Shown piece by piece: positions 18,311 to 26,286 of a stretch of 64,000 nt of DNA. Each line of letters starts with the position of its first letter. Positions within the stretch are counted from its first letter, which is position 1. The notes beneath the pieces were generated by a model. It was not told where the DNA came from and did not search any database. It saw nothing but the letters and a program-made list of their open reading frames with translations. Source of the stretch: Corallococcus soli (lineage in GTDB: Bacteria; Myxococcota; Myxococcia; Myxococcales; Myxococcaceae). Made by a program: the position numbers and the translations under genes. The stretch is from assembly GCF_014930455.1 (NCBI RefSeq), contig NZ_JAAIYO010000020.1, positions 23,654 to 87,653 of the forward strand, given 5' to 3'.

Positions 18311-19377
18311 GCCTGGACCCGCGCGTAGTCACGCTCCACCGCCTCGAACAGCGCGCGGATGTTGGCCCCTCCGAAGCCGCGGGCCTCCTGGCGCTGGATG
18401 GCCTCGAAGAACAGCGTCTGGCGGGGGTGCGCGGACCGGGTGAAGGTCTGCAGCAGCGTGCCCCACTCGTCCCGGTCCACCAGGATGCCCAGCTCGCGCA
18501 GGGGCTCCAGGTCGAACGCCAGCGCGCCCAGCCGCGACTCCAGCCGCTCGTAGTACGCCGGAGGGATGGCCAGGAACGACAGGCCCTGCTGGAGCTGGCG
18601 CACACACCCCACGATGTCGTTCGTCAGCAGCGCCAGGTGCTGCACCCCGGGGCCGCCGTGCCGGCGGAGGAACTCGCCAATCTGGCCGGGGTTCTCCCGG
18701 GACAGGGGCTCCTGGAGCGGCAGGCAGATGCGCGTGGACAGGCTCTGCACCACCTTGGAGTTCATCCCGCTGGCGTCCGTGTGGACCGTCTCCTGGTGGG
18801 ACTGCCGGAAGCCGAAGACGTGCTCGTAGAAGCGCACCGTCGCGTCCAGCGTGCCCGGCTCCAGGCAGATGGCCAGGTGGTCCAGGCCGGCGAACGGCTC
18901 GAAGTCCAGCTGCACAGGCGCCTCGCACGGCACCATGCCCGGCGGCAGGAACGCGCCCACCGGAGCGTCGCACTGGATGAGGGAGTGCACCAGGTCCCCC
19001 ACCGTGCCCACCGTCGCCTGGAGCATCCGCCGCCCCGCGCCGTCCTTGCCCACCACCGGCTCGCGCAGGGGCTGCGCGCCGCGCTGCGTGACGTGCCCGA
19101 ACGCCGCCACCGCGTCTTTCGTGCGCAGCGCGATGTCCCGGACGCCGTCGCCATGCGCTTCCACGTACGTGGATGAGACGTCACCCGCCTCCAGCCCCTG
19201 CGTCAGCAAGAGCCGCAGCGTCCCCTGCTGCAACAAGACAGAGCGCCTTCCGGTGAGCCCCGTCTCCGGTCCACCCTCGGCCACCCGACGGAAACCCAGG
19301 TTGCCCGTGTAGAAACCGGATGCGGTCGAGACGTCGGCGACGCACAGCTCAACGTACTCGATATCATCGAAATGCAT
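18307..19377 (-). CDS. hmaS: 4-hydroxymandelate synthase (HPPD-fold non-haem iron dioxygenase)
   Basis: 356 residues, the usual HmaS length. The vicinal-oxygen-chelate fold carries iron ligands His167 (GLDHLAI), His247 (GVQHLAL) and Glu325 (FFEAIQR). The C-terminal helix reads GANIRALFEAVE. The Ile at 340 is the residue known to favour hydroxymandelate over homogentisate; true HPPD has Phe there. It converts 4-hydroxyphenylpyruvate to 4-hydroxymandelate, the first step to 4-hydroxyphenylglycine. ATG 19377 has an AGGG site 9 bases upstream. It is first in hmaS-hpgT-hmo, separated by about 106 A/T-richer bases from cysC, where a promoter could lie. Confidence 0.88.
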   Translation of the reverse strand: MHFDDIEYVELCVADVSTASGFYTGNLGFRRVAEGGPETGLTGRRSVLLQQGTLRLLLTQGLEAGDVSSTYVEAHGDGVRDIALRTKDAVAAFGHVTQRGAQPLREPVVGKDGAGRRMLQATVGTVGDLVHSLIQCDAPVGAFLPPGMVPCEAPVQLDFEPFAGLDHLAICLEPGTLDATVRFYEHVFGFRQSHQETVHTDASGMNSKVVQSLSTRICLPLQEPLSRENPGQIGEFLRRHGGPGVQHLALLTNDIVGCVRQLQQGLSFLAIPPAYYERLESRLGALAFDLEPLRELGILVDRDEWGTLLQTFTRSAHPRQTLFFEAIQRQEARGFGGANIRALFEAVERDYARVQA

Positions 19378-19483
19378 GAGTTGACCCTGTCCCGGTGAAA
19401 TCAAACTTGCTTGGATGATAAACGATTCAGGAGAAGACGGGAGTGCTTTTCCACCTGTTTGATTCCGTTCCCAGCGGATCCGC

Positions 19484-20044
19484 TCAAGCGACGCTGACGC
19501 TGGGTGCCAACAGGCCGTGATTCCTCAATGTTTCAAGGATGCGCTCCACCCCTGACACGACCGTCTCCGCGTCGGAGCGGACGACGACCTCGGGCGACTC
19601 CGGCGGTTCGTACGGGTCCGACACGCCGGTGAAGCGGGAGAGCTCCCCCGCCAGGGCCCTCTTGTAGAGCCCCTTCACGTCCCGGGCAATGAGGGCGTCG
19701 AGACTGGCGTGGACGTGCACCTCCAGGAACGGGATGCCGGCCTGGGTGGCCTGGGCGCGCAGCTCGTCCCGGGAGCTGCGGTACGGGGAGATGGCGGCGG
19801 TGAGGACCCCCACCTCGTGCTTCGCCAGCAGGCGCGCCACGTAGCCGATGCGCCGGACGTTCTCCTCGCGGTCCTCGCGGCTGAAGCCCAGGCCGCGGGA
19901 CAGGGACGCGCGGAATTCGTCCCCGTCGAGCAGCTCCACGCGCTGCACGGGCTCAAGGCGCCGGAGCACTTCGGTGGCCAGCGTGCTCTTGCCCGCCCCG
20001 GACAGGCCGGTGAACCAGAGGATGAACCCCGGACCCTGTCGCAT
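19484..20044 (-). CDS. cysC: Adenylylsulfate (APS) kinase
   Basis: 186 residues. The P-loop GLSGAGKST (13-21) is followed by LLDGDEFR, a REENVRRIGYVA helix and an SPYRSSRD segment, all typical of APS kinase. It phosphorylates APS to PAPS in the cytoplasm. It starts 7 bases after cysN and completes a cysD-cysN-cysC operon. No APS/PAPS reductase is present in the window, so the product could serve sulfotransferases as well as cysteine synthesis. Confidence 0.93.
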   Translation of the reverse strand: MRQGPGFILWFTGLSGAGKSTLATEVLRRLEPVQRVELLDGDEFRASLSRGLGFSREDREENVRRIGYVARLLAKHEVGVLTAAISPYRSSRDELRAQATQAGIPFLEVHVHASLDALIARDVKGLYKRALAGELSRFTGVSDPYEPPESPEVVVRSDAETVVSGVERILETLRNHGLLAPSVSVA

Positions 20045-20051
20045 CGTCTGT

Positions 20052-21317
20052 CTACCCCTCCACCGCGGGGCCGTTGATCATCCCGGCGCCCACGGTGGCG
20101 TTCGTGCCTTCGTCAATGAGGATGAAGCTGCCCGTGCCCCGGTTGCGGCGGTACGCGTCGAAGAAGAGGGGCACCGTCGTGCGCAGCGTGACGCGGCCCA
20201 CCTCGTTGAGCTTCAGGCCGGGGCTGCCCACGTCACGGTGCAGCGTGTTGACGTCCAGCCGGTAGTGCAGCCGCTTCACCATCGCGCGCGCCATGCGGGT
20301 GGTGTGCTTGAGGGCCAGCCGCGCCCCGGCGCCGAGCACCGCCGCGTCCGACAGCCAGCACACCATCGCGTCCACGTCCTGACCCACCGTGGGCGGATTG
20401 CCCGGCCGGCACAGCATGTCGCCGCGGCCGACGTCCAGCGCGTCCTCCAGCGTCACGCTCACCGACATGGGAGGGAACGCCTCCGCCACCGGCCTGCCCG
20501 CCACCTCCAGCGACTGGATGCGGGTGGTGAAGCCGGACGGCAGCGCCTTCACCTCATCGCCCGGCCGCATCACGCCGCCCAGGAGCTGCCCGGCGTAGGA
20601 GCGGTGGTCGTGGAACTGCTTCGTGGACGCGGGCCGGATGACGGACTGCACGGGGAAGCGCAGGTGGATGAGGTCGCGGTCGGACGCGATGTGCACGTTC
20701 TCCAGGTGGTGCAGCAGCGTGGGGCCCTGGTACCAGGGCATCCTCCCGGAGCGCGTCACCACGTTGTCCCCGCCCAGCGCGCAGACGGGGATGAACGCCA
20801 GGTCCGTCACGTCCAGCTTCATGGAGAACTGGCGGAACTCCTCGCGGATGCGCTCGAAGACGTCCGCGTCGTAGCCCACCAGGTCCATCTTGTTCACGCA
20901 CAGCACCAGGTGCGGCACCCGCAGGAGCGACGCGAGGAAGGCATGCCGCCGCGTCTGCTCCACCACCCCCTTGCGCGCATCCACCAGGATGAGCGCCAGG
21001 TCCGCCGTGGACGCGCCCGTCACCATGTTGCGCGTGTATTGGAGGTGCCCCGGCGTGTCCGCGATGATGAACCTGCGCTTCGCCGTGGCGAAGGAGCGGT
21101 ACGCCACGTCGATGGTGATGCCCTGCTCGCGCTCGGCCTTCAGCCCGTCCAGCAGCAGCGCCAGGTTGACGTACTCATCGCCCCGCGCCTGGCTGGTGCG
21201 CTCCACGGCGGCGAGCTGGTCTTCCAGGAGGGATTGCGTGTCGAACAGCAGCCGCCCGATGAGGGTGCTCTTGCCGTCGTCCACCGAGCCCGCGGTCGCG
21301 AACCTCAACAGCTCCAC
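20052..21317 (-). CDS. cysN: Sulfate adenylyltransferase large (GTPase) subunit
   Basis: 421 residues of EF-Tu-like GTPase type. Motifs: GSVDDGKSTLIGRLL (G1), DVAYRSF, DTPGH (G3), NKMD (G4). With CysD it forms ATP sulfurylase and drives APS formation by GTP hydrolysis. It starts with GTG at 21317, whose G is also the last base of the cysD stop TAG, a one-base overlap. There is no fused CysC domain; the kinase is separate. Confidence 0.94.
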   Translation of the reverse strand: MELLRFATAGSVDDGKSTLIGRLLFDTQSLLEDQLAAVERTSQARGDEYVNLALLLDGLKAEREQGITIDVAYRSFATAKRRFIIADTPGHLQYTRNMVTGASTADLALILVDARKGVVEQTRRHAFLASLLRVPHLVLCVNKMDLVGYDADVFERIREEFRQFSMKLDVTDLAFIPVCALGGDNVVTRSGRMPWYQGPTLLHHLENVHIASDRDLIHLRFPVQSVIRPASTKQFHDHRSYAGQLLGGVMRPGDEVKALPSGFTTRIQSLEVAGRPVAEAFPPMSVSVTLEDALDVGRGDMLCRPGNPPTVGQDVDAMVCWLSDAAVLGAGARLALKHTTRMARAMVKRLHYRLDVNTLHRDVGSPGLKLNEVGRVTLRTTVPLFFDAYRRNRGTGSFILIDEGTNATVGAGMINGPAVEG

Positions 21318-22222
21318 TAGAAGTAACCCTCGCGCTTGCGCTCTTCCATCGCCGTCTCACTGAACCTGTCGTCCGCGCGGCTGGCCCCGCGCTCCGTCAC
21401 CCGCGACGCCCGCACCTCCGCGATGACCTGCTCCACCGTGGCCGCGCTGGACTCCACGCACGCGGTGCACGTCATGTCCCCCACGGTGCGGAAGCGGACC
21501 GCCCGGGTCATCACCGTCTCGCCGGGCAGCAGGGGCAGGAACGGCGAGTGCGCCATCAGCATCCCGTCGCGGTGGAACACCTGACGCGGGTGCGTGAAGT
21601 AGAGCGACGGCAGCGCCACGCCCTCCCGGGCGATGTAGTGCCAGACGTCCAGCTCGGTCCAGTTGGACAGCGGGAACACCCGCAGGTGTTCGCCCCGGCG
21701 GAGCCTGCCGTTGTAGAGCCCCCACGGCTCCGGCCGCTGGTTCTTTGGATCCCACTGGCCGAACTCGTCACGGAAGGAATACACGCGCTCCTTCGCGCGG
21801 GACTTCTCCTCGTCGCGGCGGGCGCCCCCCAGGACGGCGTTGAAGCCGTGCGCCTGGATGGCCTCCAGCAACGGCTGCGTCTGCAAGCGGTTGCGCGACG
21901 CGCGCGGGCCCTTCTCCTCCGTCACCCGCCCCGCGTCGATGGCCTCCTGCACGGACACCCCGATGAGCCGCGCGCCCAGCGTGGCCACGCGCTCGTCGCG
22001 AAACCGGAGGACCTCCGGGAAGTTGTGTCCCGTGTCCACGTGCATCAGGGGAAACGGCGGCGGCGCCGGCCAGAAGGCCTTCAGCGCCAGGTGCAACAGC
22101 ACCGCGGAGTCCTTCCCCCCCGAGAAGAGCAGCACCGGCCGGTCCAGCTCCGACGCGACCTCCCGGAGGATGAACAGGGACTCGGCTTCCAGTGCCTCAA
22201 GAGGTGAAAGCTCGTAGCGCAA
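21317..22222 (-). CDS. cysD: Sulfate adenylyltransferase small subunit
   Basis: 301 residues of PP-loop type: SGGKDSA near residue 35, HVDTGHNFPE, GARRDEEKSRAKER, and the C-terminal RFSETAMEERKREGYF that is conserved in CysD. It adenylates sulfate together with CysN. The assigned start is a TTG at 22222 without a clear ribosome site, so the exact start is uncertain. It heads the cysDNC operon and is divergent from the thioesterase gene across about 195 bases. Confidence 0.93.
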   Translation of the reverse strand: MRYELSPLEALEAESLFILREVASELDRPVLLFSGGKDSAVLLHLALKAFWPAPPPFPLMHVDTGHNFPEVLRFRDERVATLGARLIGVSVQEAIDAGRVTEEKGPRASRNRLQTQPLLEAIQAHGFNAVLGGARRDEEKSRAKERVYSFRDEFGQWDPKNQRPEPWGLYNGRLRRGEHLRVFPLSNWTELDVWHYIAREGVALPSLYFTHPRQVFHRDGMLMAHSPFLPLLPGETVMTRAVRFRTVGDMTCTACVESSAATVEQVIAEVRASRVTERGASRADDRFSETAMEERKREGYF

Positions 22223-22417
22223 GGGGGTGGGAAGATAGCACAGCCATGAAACCCTCCAGCGGCCTCCCCTCCCCTTGAAACACGCCGGATGAGACAGGGC
22301 CGTCCCCCTGTCCGGAGGGATGTCTCACCGGGCGTGCGCCGGGGGTCGCGCGCGGGCTTCACCCCGGGTACGGGAGGCCATTCCAGGACGGGGGCGCATG
22401 GTATAGACGGCCGCCCC

Positions 22418-23200
22418 ATGCGAAGCGCGACCCCTCCGACGCCCTCCTCCCCTGATCGCTGGTTCCCGTCCCGCAAGCCGCTGCCGGAGCCGAAGCTGCG
22501 CCTGTTCTGCCTGCCCTTCGCCGGCGGGAGCGCGGCCATCTACACGCCCTGGGCCAATGCCCTGCCCGCGGGCGTGGAGCTGTGCGCGGTGCAGCTCCCC
22601 GGACGGGAGCGGCGCCTGATGGAGCCGGCGTACAGGTCGCTGCCGGAGCTGCTGGAGGCGCTGATGCCGGTGCTGCTGCCGCTGATGGACCGGCCCTTCG
22701 TGGTGTTCGGCTACAGCATGGGGGCGCGCATCGGGCTGGAGGTGGTCCGGAAGCTGCGCAGCCAGGGCGGCCCCCGGCCGCTGGGCTTCATCGCCGCCGC
22801 GGCGCCGCCGCCCTCGCACAACGACCGCGAACCCATCCACCAGCTGGATGACGCGGGCTTCATCGCGAAGCTGCGCGAATACGAAGGCACGCCGGAGGAG
22901 GTCCTCCAGCACAAGGAGCTGCTGGACCTCATCATCCCCACGCTGCGCGCGGACTTCGGGCTGGCGTGGTCCGGGGACGGGCTGGACACCGCGAAGCTGG
23001 ACATCCCGCTGTCCGTCTACAGCGGCAAGACGGACAAGCACGTGGGCCCAGAGCTCATCGAGCACTGGCGCGAAGAGTCCACCGCCGACGTGCGCATCCG
23101 CCAGTTCGACGGGGGCCACTTCTTCATCCGCTCACACGCGCCCGCGGTGCTGGCCGCCGTGCGTGAGGACCTGGCGCGCTGGACGACGGCCGTCCCCTAG
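22418..23200 (+). CDS. Type II thioesterase (GrsT-like alpha/beta hydrolase)
   Basis: 260 residues. Nucleophile Ser100 lies in the elbow GYSMGAR; an oxyanion-type segment LFCLPFAGGSA sits near 30-40 and the catalytic His in DGGHFF near 230. The family clears misprimed or stalled acyl groups from carrier proteins of NRPS and PKS. No carrier protein is in the window, so it must act on enzymes encoded elsewhere or be a relic of a larger cluster. Its stop and the stop of the facing PPTase gene share the palindrome CTAG at 23197-23200. Confidence 0.88.
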   Translation: MRSATPPTPSSPDRWFPSRKPLPEPKLRLFCLPFAGGSAAIYTPWANALPAGVELCAVQLPGRERRLMEPAYRSLPELLEALMPVLLPLMDRPFVVFGYSMGARIGLEVVRKLRSQGGPRPLGFIAAAAPPPSHNDREPIHQLDDAGFIAKLREYEGTPEEVLQHKELLDLIIPTLRADFGLAWSGDGLDTAKLDIPLSVYSGKTDKHVGPELIEHWREESTADVRIRQFDGGHFFIRSHAPAVLAAVREDLARWTTAVP

Positions 23201-23979
23201 ACGGTCACGAAGCGCGGCGGAGCGTCCCCGGCGAGCGGCACGGTGTGCTGCCAACGCACGGTGAGCGCCCCGCCCCGGGGCCGGCGGAAGGCCACCGCCG
23301 CCTGGTGTCGCTCGGACGGCCGGTGCTGCACGAACTGCCACACGTCCGGCACGTCCCCCATGCGCGGGTCGAAGGTGATGGCGGGCATCTGGCCCGGCAC
23401 CAGGTCGAACGCGAATTGATCCAACGGGAGAGACAGGCCCGCGCCGCGCGCCTTGATGTACGCCTCCTTCAGGGTCCAGTACTCGAAGAAGCGCTCCCGC
23501 TGACGCTCCTTCGGAAGCGCGCGCAGGGCCTGCACCTCCGTGCGGGCGAAGTAGTGGTCTGCGATCTCCACCGTCTCCCCTGGCCGCTGCGCGTCCTCGA
23601 TGTCCGCGCCCAGGTCCACGTCCCGGCCCACCGCGATGAGCGCCATGCCGTCGGTGTGGCTCAGGTTGAAGCGCAGCCACTGCCCCTCCGGGCCGACGAT
23701 GGCCGGACGGCCGTACGCGTTGGGCACGAAGCGCCACGCCTCCGGCGCGACGGGCGCGTAGCGCGACAGCGTCAGGCGCACCAGCGCGTGTGACACCAGG
23801 TACTGGCGCTGGTGGCGCTCGAAGCGGAAGCGCCGCTGCTTCTCCCGCTCCTGCGCGTCCAGCAGGGGCAGGTAGGCCGCCAGGAGGCTCGGGTCGTCGA
23901 TGCGCTCGGGTTCGACGAGCCAGACATGGACCTCGTCGGGTCGCAGCTCCAGGGGCTTGAAGGGAGAGGCCAGCGTCAT
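23197..23979 (-). CDS. Sfp-type 4'-phosphopantetheinyl transferase
   Basis: 260 residues. Metal-binding Asp126 and Glu128 occur in GADIEDAQ, and WTLKEAYIKARGAGL carries Glu172 and Lys175-type catalytic positions. FNLSHTDG and the N-terminal RFRFERHQRQYLVSHALVR helix are also typical. It activates carrier proteins of NRPS/PKS with phosphopantetheine from CoA. It is convergent with the thioesterase gene, a common pairing in secondary metabolism. ATG 23979 was chosen by family length; the frame stays open further upstream. Confidence 0.9.
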   Translation of the reverse strand: MTLASPFKPLELRPDEVHVWLVEPERIDDPSLLAAYLPLLDAQEREKQRRFRFERHQRQYLVSHALVRLTLSRYAPVAPEAWRFVPNAYGRPAIVGPEGQWLRFNLSHTDGMALIAVGRDVDLGADIEDAQRPGETVEIADHYFARTEVQALRALPKERQRERFFEYWTLKEAYIKARGAGLSLPLDQFAFDLVPGQMPAITFDPRMGDVPDVWQFVQHRPSERHQAAVAFRRPRGGALTVRWQHTVPLAGDAPPRFVTV

Positions 23980-24070
23980 GTCCGCAAGGGAAGCAGGAAC
24001 CGCCGCGCATGTCACGGTGTAGGCTTCGCGCTCCACGGCCCGGACCGGGCCCGCCGCCAGGGGATCCCCA

Positions 24071-25276
24071 GTGGACCTTTCCATCGCGACGACGAAGCTC
24101 CAGGCACTGCGCAAGGACATGACCGGCCACACGGACCGGGACGACGAGCTTCGCATCCTGGACCTGCTCCGGGGCGCCACCGGCGAGGAGTTGAACTTCC
24201 TGCTGTCCAACGTGGACCTGGTGCGCCTGCTGTCGGACCTGGATGACCGGCTGGCGGGGCCGGACCACCACACCGCGCTATTGGAGCTGCTGTGCACGCA
24301 CCGGGCCCCGGAGCTGTCCCTGCCCGTGCGGGCCTCCCTGGCCACCGCGCTCCAGAAGGGCGCCACGCACGCGCAGGCGGAGCGGCGGCTGCGCGACCTG
24401 TTCCTCGGGCTCAAGGGCCGGGAGCTGACCGCGTTCAAGAACCTGCTGGACGCCGGGGGCGACCATCACGACCTGCAACAACTGGTGTTCGGCGACGTGG
24501 ACGACGCGGCCGTGCGCGACGACGTGCTGAAGCACTTCCAGCGCGAGGCGGAGGCCGTCCCCAGCGGCGAGAACAAGGTGCTCAGCGACATCGACGACAC
24601 GTTCTTCGCCAACTGGGTGGACAAGCGCTACCCGTCCAAGACGGTGTACCCGGGCGTGCTCGCGTTCTACCAGGAGCTGGACCGGGGGCCGGGCCTCATC
24701 CCGGGCCGTGCGGGCGACCTCACCTTCGTGAGCGCGCGCCCGCAGGATCCGCTGGGCCTCATCGAGAACGCCACGCTGGAGTCCCTGCGCGAGCGCGGCG
24801 TCCCCCTGGCGGTGATGCTCTCCGGCAGCTTCTTCCACCTGGTGGGCAACACCCGCATCGCGCAGAAGAAGTTCGAGAACTTCGAGCGCTACGCCCGCCT
24901 CTTCCCGGAGTACGGCTTCGTCTTCGTGGGCGACAGCGGCCAGGGGGACGTGGAGTTCGGCGCCCGGATGCGCGCCGCCCAACCCCAGACGGTGCGCGCC
25001 GTGTTCATCCACGACGTGGTGGCGACGCCGGAGGACAAGCGCGAGGACTGGCGCGCCCAGCACGTCTACTTCTTCGACACCTACGTGGGCGCGGCGGTGG
25101 ATGCCTTCCAGGCCGGCGTGGTGTCCCGGGACGGCGTGGACCGCATCGCCACCGCCGCCGTCGAATCCCTGGCATCCATCACCTTCCCCTCCCCCGCCCA
25201 ACGGCAGACGCGGGAAGCGGAGCTGGCGCGCGATCTGGCCCGGGCCCGGGCGCTGCCGCGCGCCCCGTCTGTTTGA
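24071..25276 (+). CDS. App1/LNS2-like phosphatase-domain protein (DUF2183-type)
   Basis: 401 residues. An N-terminal helical region (1-160) has no recognised domain. The catalytic half has a HAD-like signature: DIDDT beginning at Asp173, VSARPQDP, a lysine-containing AQKKFENF helix and GDSGQGD. Relatives are yeast App1 phosphatidate phosphatase and many bacterial proteins of unknown substrate. The start is GTG at 24071, about 90 bases from the divergent PPTase start. No membrane segment or signal peptide is seen. Confidence 0.8.
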   Translation: MDLSIATTKLQALRKDMTGHTDRDDELRILDLLRGATGEELNFLLSNVDLVRLLSDLDDRLAGPDHHTALLELLCTHRAPELSLPVRASLATALQKGATHAQAERRLRDLFLGLKGRELTAFKNLLDAGGDHHDLQQLVFGDVDDAAVRDDVLKHFQREAEAVPSGENKVLSDIDDTFFANWVDKRYPSKTVYPGVLAFYQELDRGPGLIPGRAGDLTFVSARPQDPLGLIENATLESLRERGVPLAVMLSGSFFHLVGNTRIAQKKFENFERYARLFPEYGFVFVGDSGQGDVEFGARMRAAQPQTVRAVFIHDVVATPEDKREDWRAQHVYFFDTYVGAAVDAFQAGVVSRDGVDRIATAAVESLASITFPSPAQRQTREAELARDLARARALPRAPSV

Positions 25277-25341
25277 ATATCGATGGATGGCTCGCGTCCA
25301 CACGCGCGGCCCGATGTACTTCCTCCGGGTACCGAAAGAAG

Positions 25342-25869
25342 ATGACCTCCATGTTCCGCACGCTTGCCTTGACCTCCGCCGCCGCCCTCTCCCTCTTCTG
25401 CGCCGCGTGTGGCGGTGGGGACGACGAAGACACCACGACTCCGGAGGTCAAGGACACGCGCTCCAACGTGTCGGGCACCCACCCCGTCCAGCTGAGCCTC
25501 ATCGTGACCGGGGTCCCCGAAGCCACCGACCCCATCGCCACCACGCTCGCCATCACCGAGGAGGCGAACTCCAAGACGGACCTGCGCTTCGCCATCGTCG
25601 GTCTGGACTGCGACCTGACCGGGGCGATGACAGGCGAGTCCACCTTCAAGGTGAACCCGGGCTCCTGCGACCTGGCGTTTCCGACCGAAGGCGGGGAAGG
25701 CGAGGCGGGGTCCTGCTCCGTCCAGCTCTCCGTCACCCAGGGGACCGGCGGACGGGAGTCGGGCGCGAAGCTCCAGGCCACCCTCTCCGGCACGTACAGC
25801 ATCAACTGCAGCGACGTCGTGCCCTTCCCCCTCTCCCTGCCCCTGACCATCGAAATCGTGGGCACCTGA
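25342..25869 (+). CDS. Putative lipoprotein, function unknown
   Basis: 175 residues. The N-terminal signal region (FRTLALTSAAALSLFCAAC) ends in a plausible lipobox with Cys, then GGGDDED, an acidic spacer common in myxobacterial outer-envelope lipoproteins. The rest is Ser/Thr/Gly-rich with four further Cys, probably two disulfides, and looks beta-rich. ATG at 25342 follows GAAAGAAG; the ATG at 25351 is an alternative. It stands alone between the phosphatase gene and a 417-base gap. Confidence 0.7.
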   Translation: MTSMFRTLALTSAAALSLFCAACGGGDDEDTTTPEVKDTRSNVSGTHPVQLSLIVTGVPEATDPIATTLAITEEANSKTDLRFAIVGLDCDLTGAMTGESTFKVNPGSCDLAFPTEGGEGEAGSCSVQLSVTQGTGGRESGAKLQATLSGTYSINCSDVVPFPLSLPLTIEIVGT

Positions 25870-26266
25870 AGCGCCGCGCGAGCGCAGGACGCCAGCGCAA
25901 CCAGGCCGGGGGAGCCAACCCCTGCTCCCGCCACGGCAAGACCTTCGAACGCGTCATGGGCTGCCCCCGAATCCAAGACACCGGCCTCCTGGCGCTACAT
26001 GAAATGGGGCCTGGACAATCAAATATCAATCCAGGCGCCATGTTTCACGAAGCCCCGCACAAACCAACACCCGCCTCAACTCCGTCGCACCTGAAGACAG
26101 ACATGTGCACAGGGGACGTGAGACATGGCGCCCGCCCCCCTCGACACGGGCCCTGAAGGGAAGCCATCGCGGACGGAGGCTGGGGTCTCACCCCGGGGTC
26201 TTCCACTTATCCTGATTTTCCGTTATTAGCCTCCTCGGGGCGCCGGCAACGGCGAACGTGTAGGTC
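25870..26266. other. Intergenic stretch without a recognised gene
   Basis: About 400 bases between the lipoprotein and RHS genes. The composition is less GC-biased than the neighbours and several stops occur in all frames. I see no tRNA, repeat or convincing ORF. The last 120 bases, with A/T-rich patches such as TTATCCTGATTTTCC, probably carry the RHS promoter. A short inverted repeat GGGGTCTCACCCC lies at about 26184. Confidence 0.6.
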
Positions 26267-26282
26267 GTACCTGAGGGGGTAC
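26267..26282 (+). promoter_or_regulatory. Small hairpin enclosing the RHS gene ribosome site
   Basis: GTACC (26267-26271) pairs with GGTAC (26278-26282), and the loop TGAGGG plus the adjoining Gs are the purine-rich ribosome site of the ATG at 26287. Folding would partly hide the site. The stem is only 5 bp, so an effect on translation is speculative. Confidence 0.35.
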
Positions 26283-26286
26283 ACAC

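Noticed and set aside
18307..19377. 4-hydroxyphenylpyruvate dioxygenase of tyrosine breakdown
   Set aside because: The C-terminal helix has Ile (ANIRALFE) where HPPD has Phe, and the neighbours are Hpg pathway enzymes. HmaS fits better.
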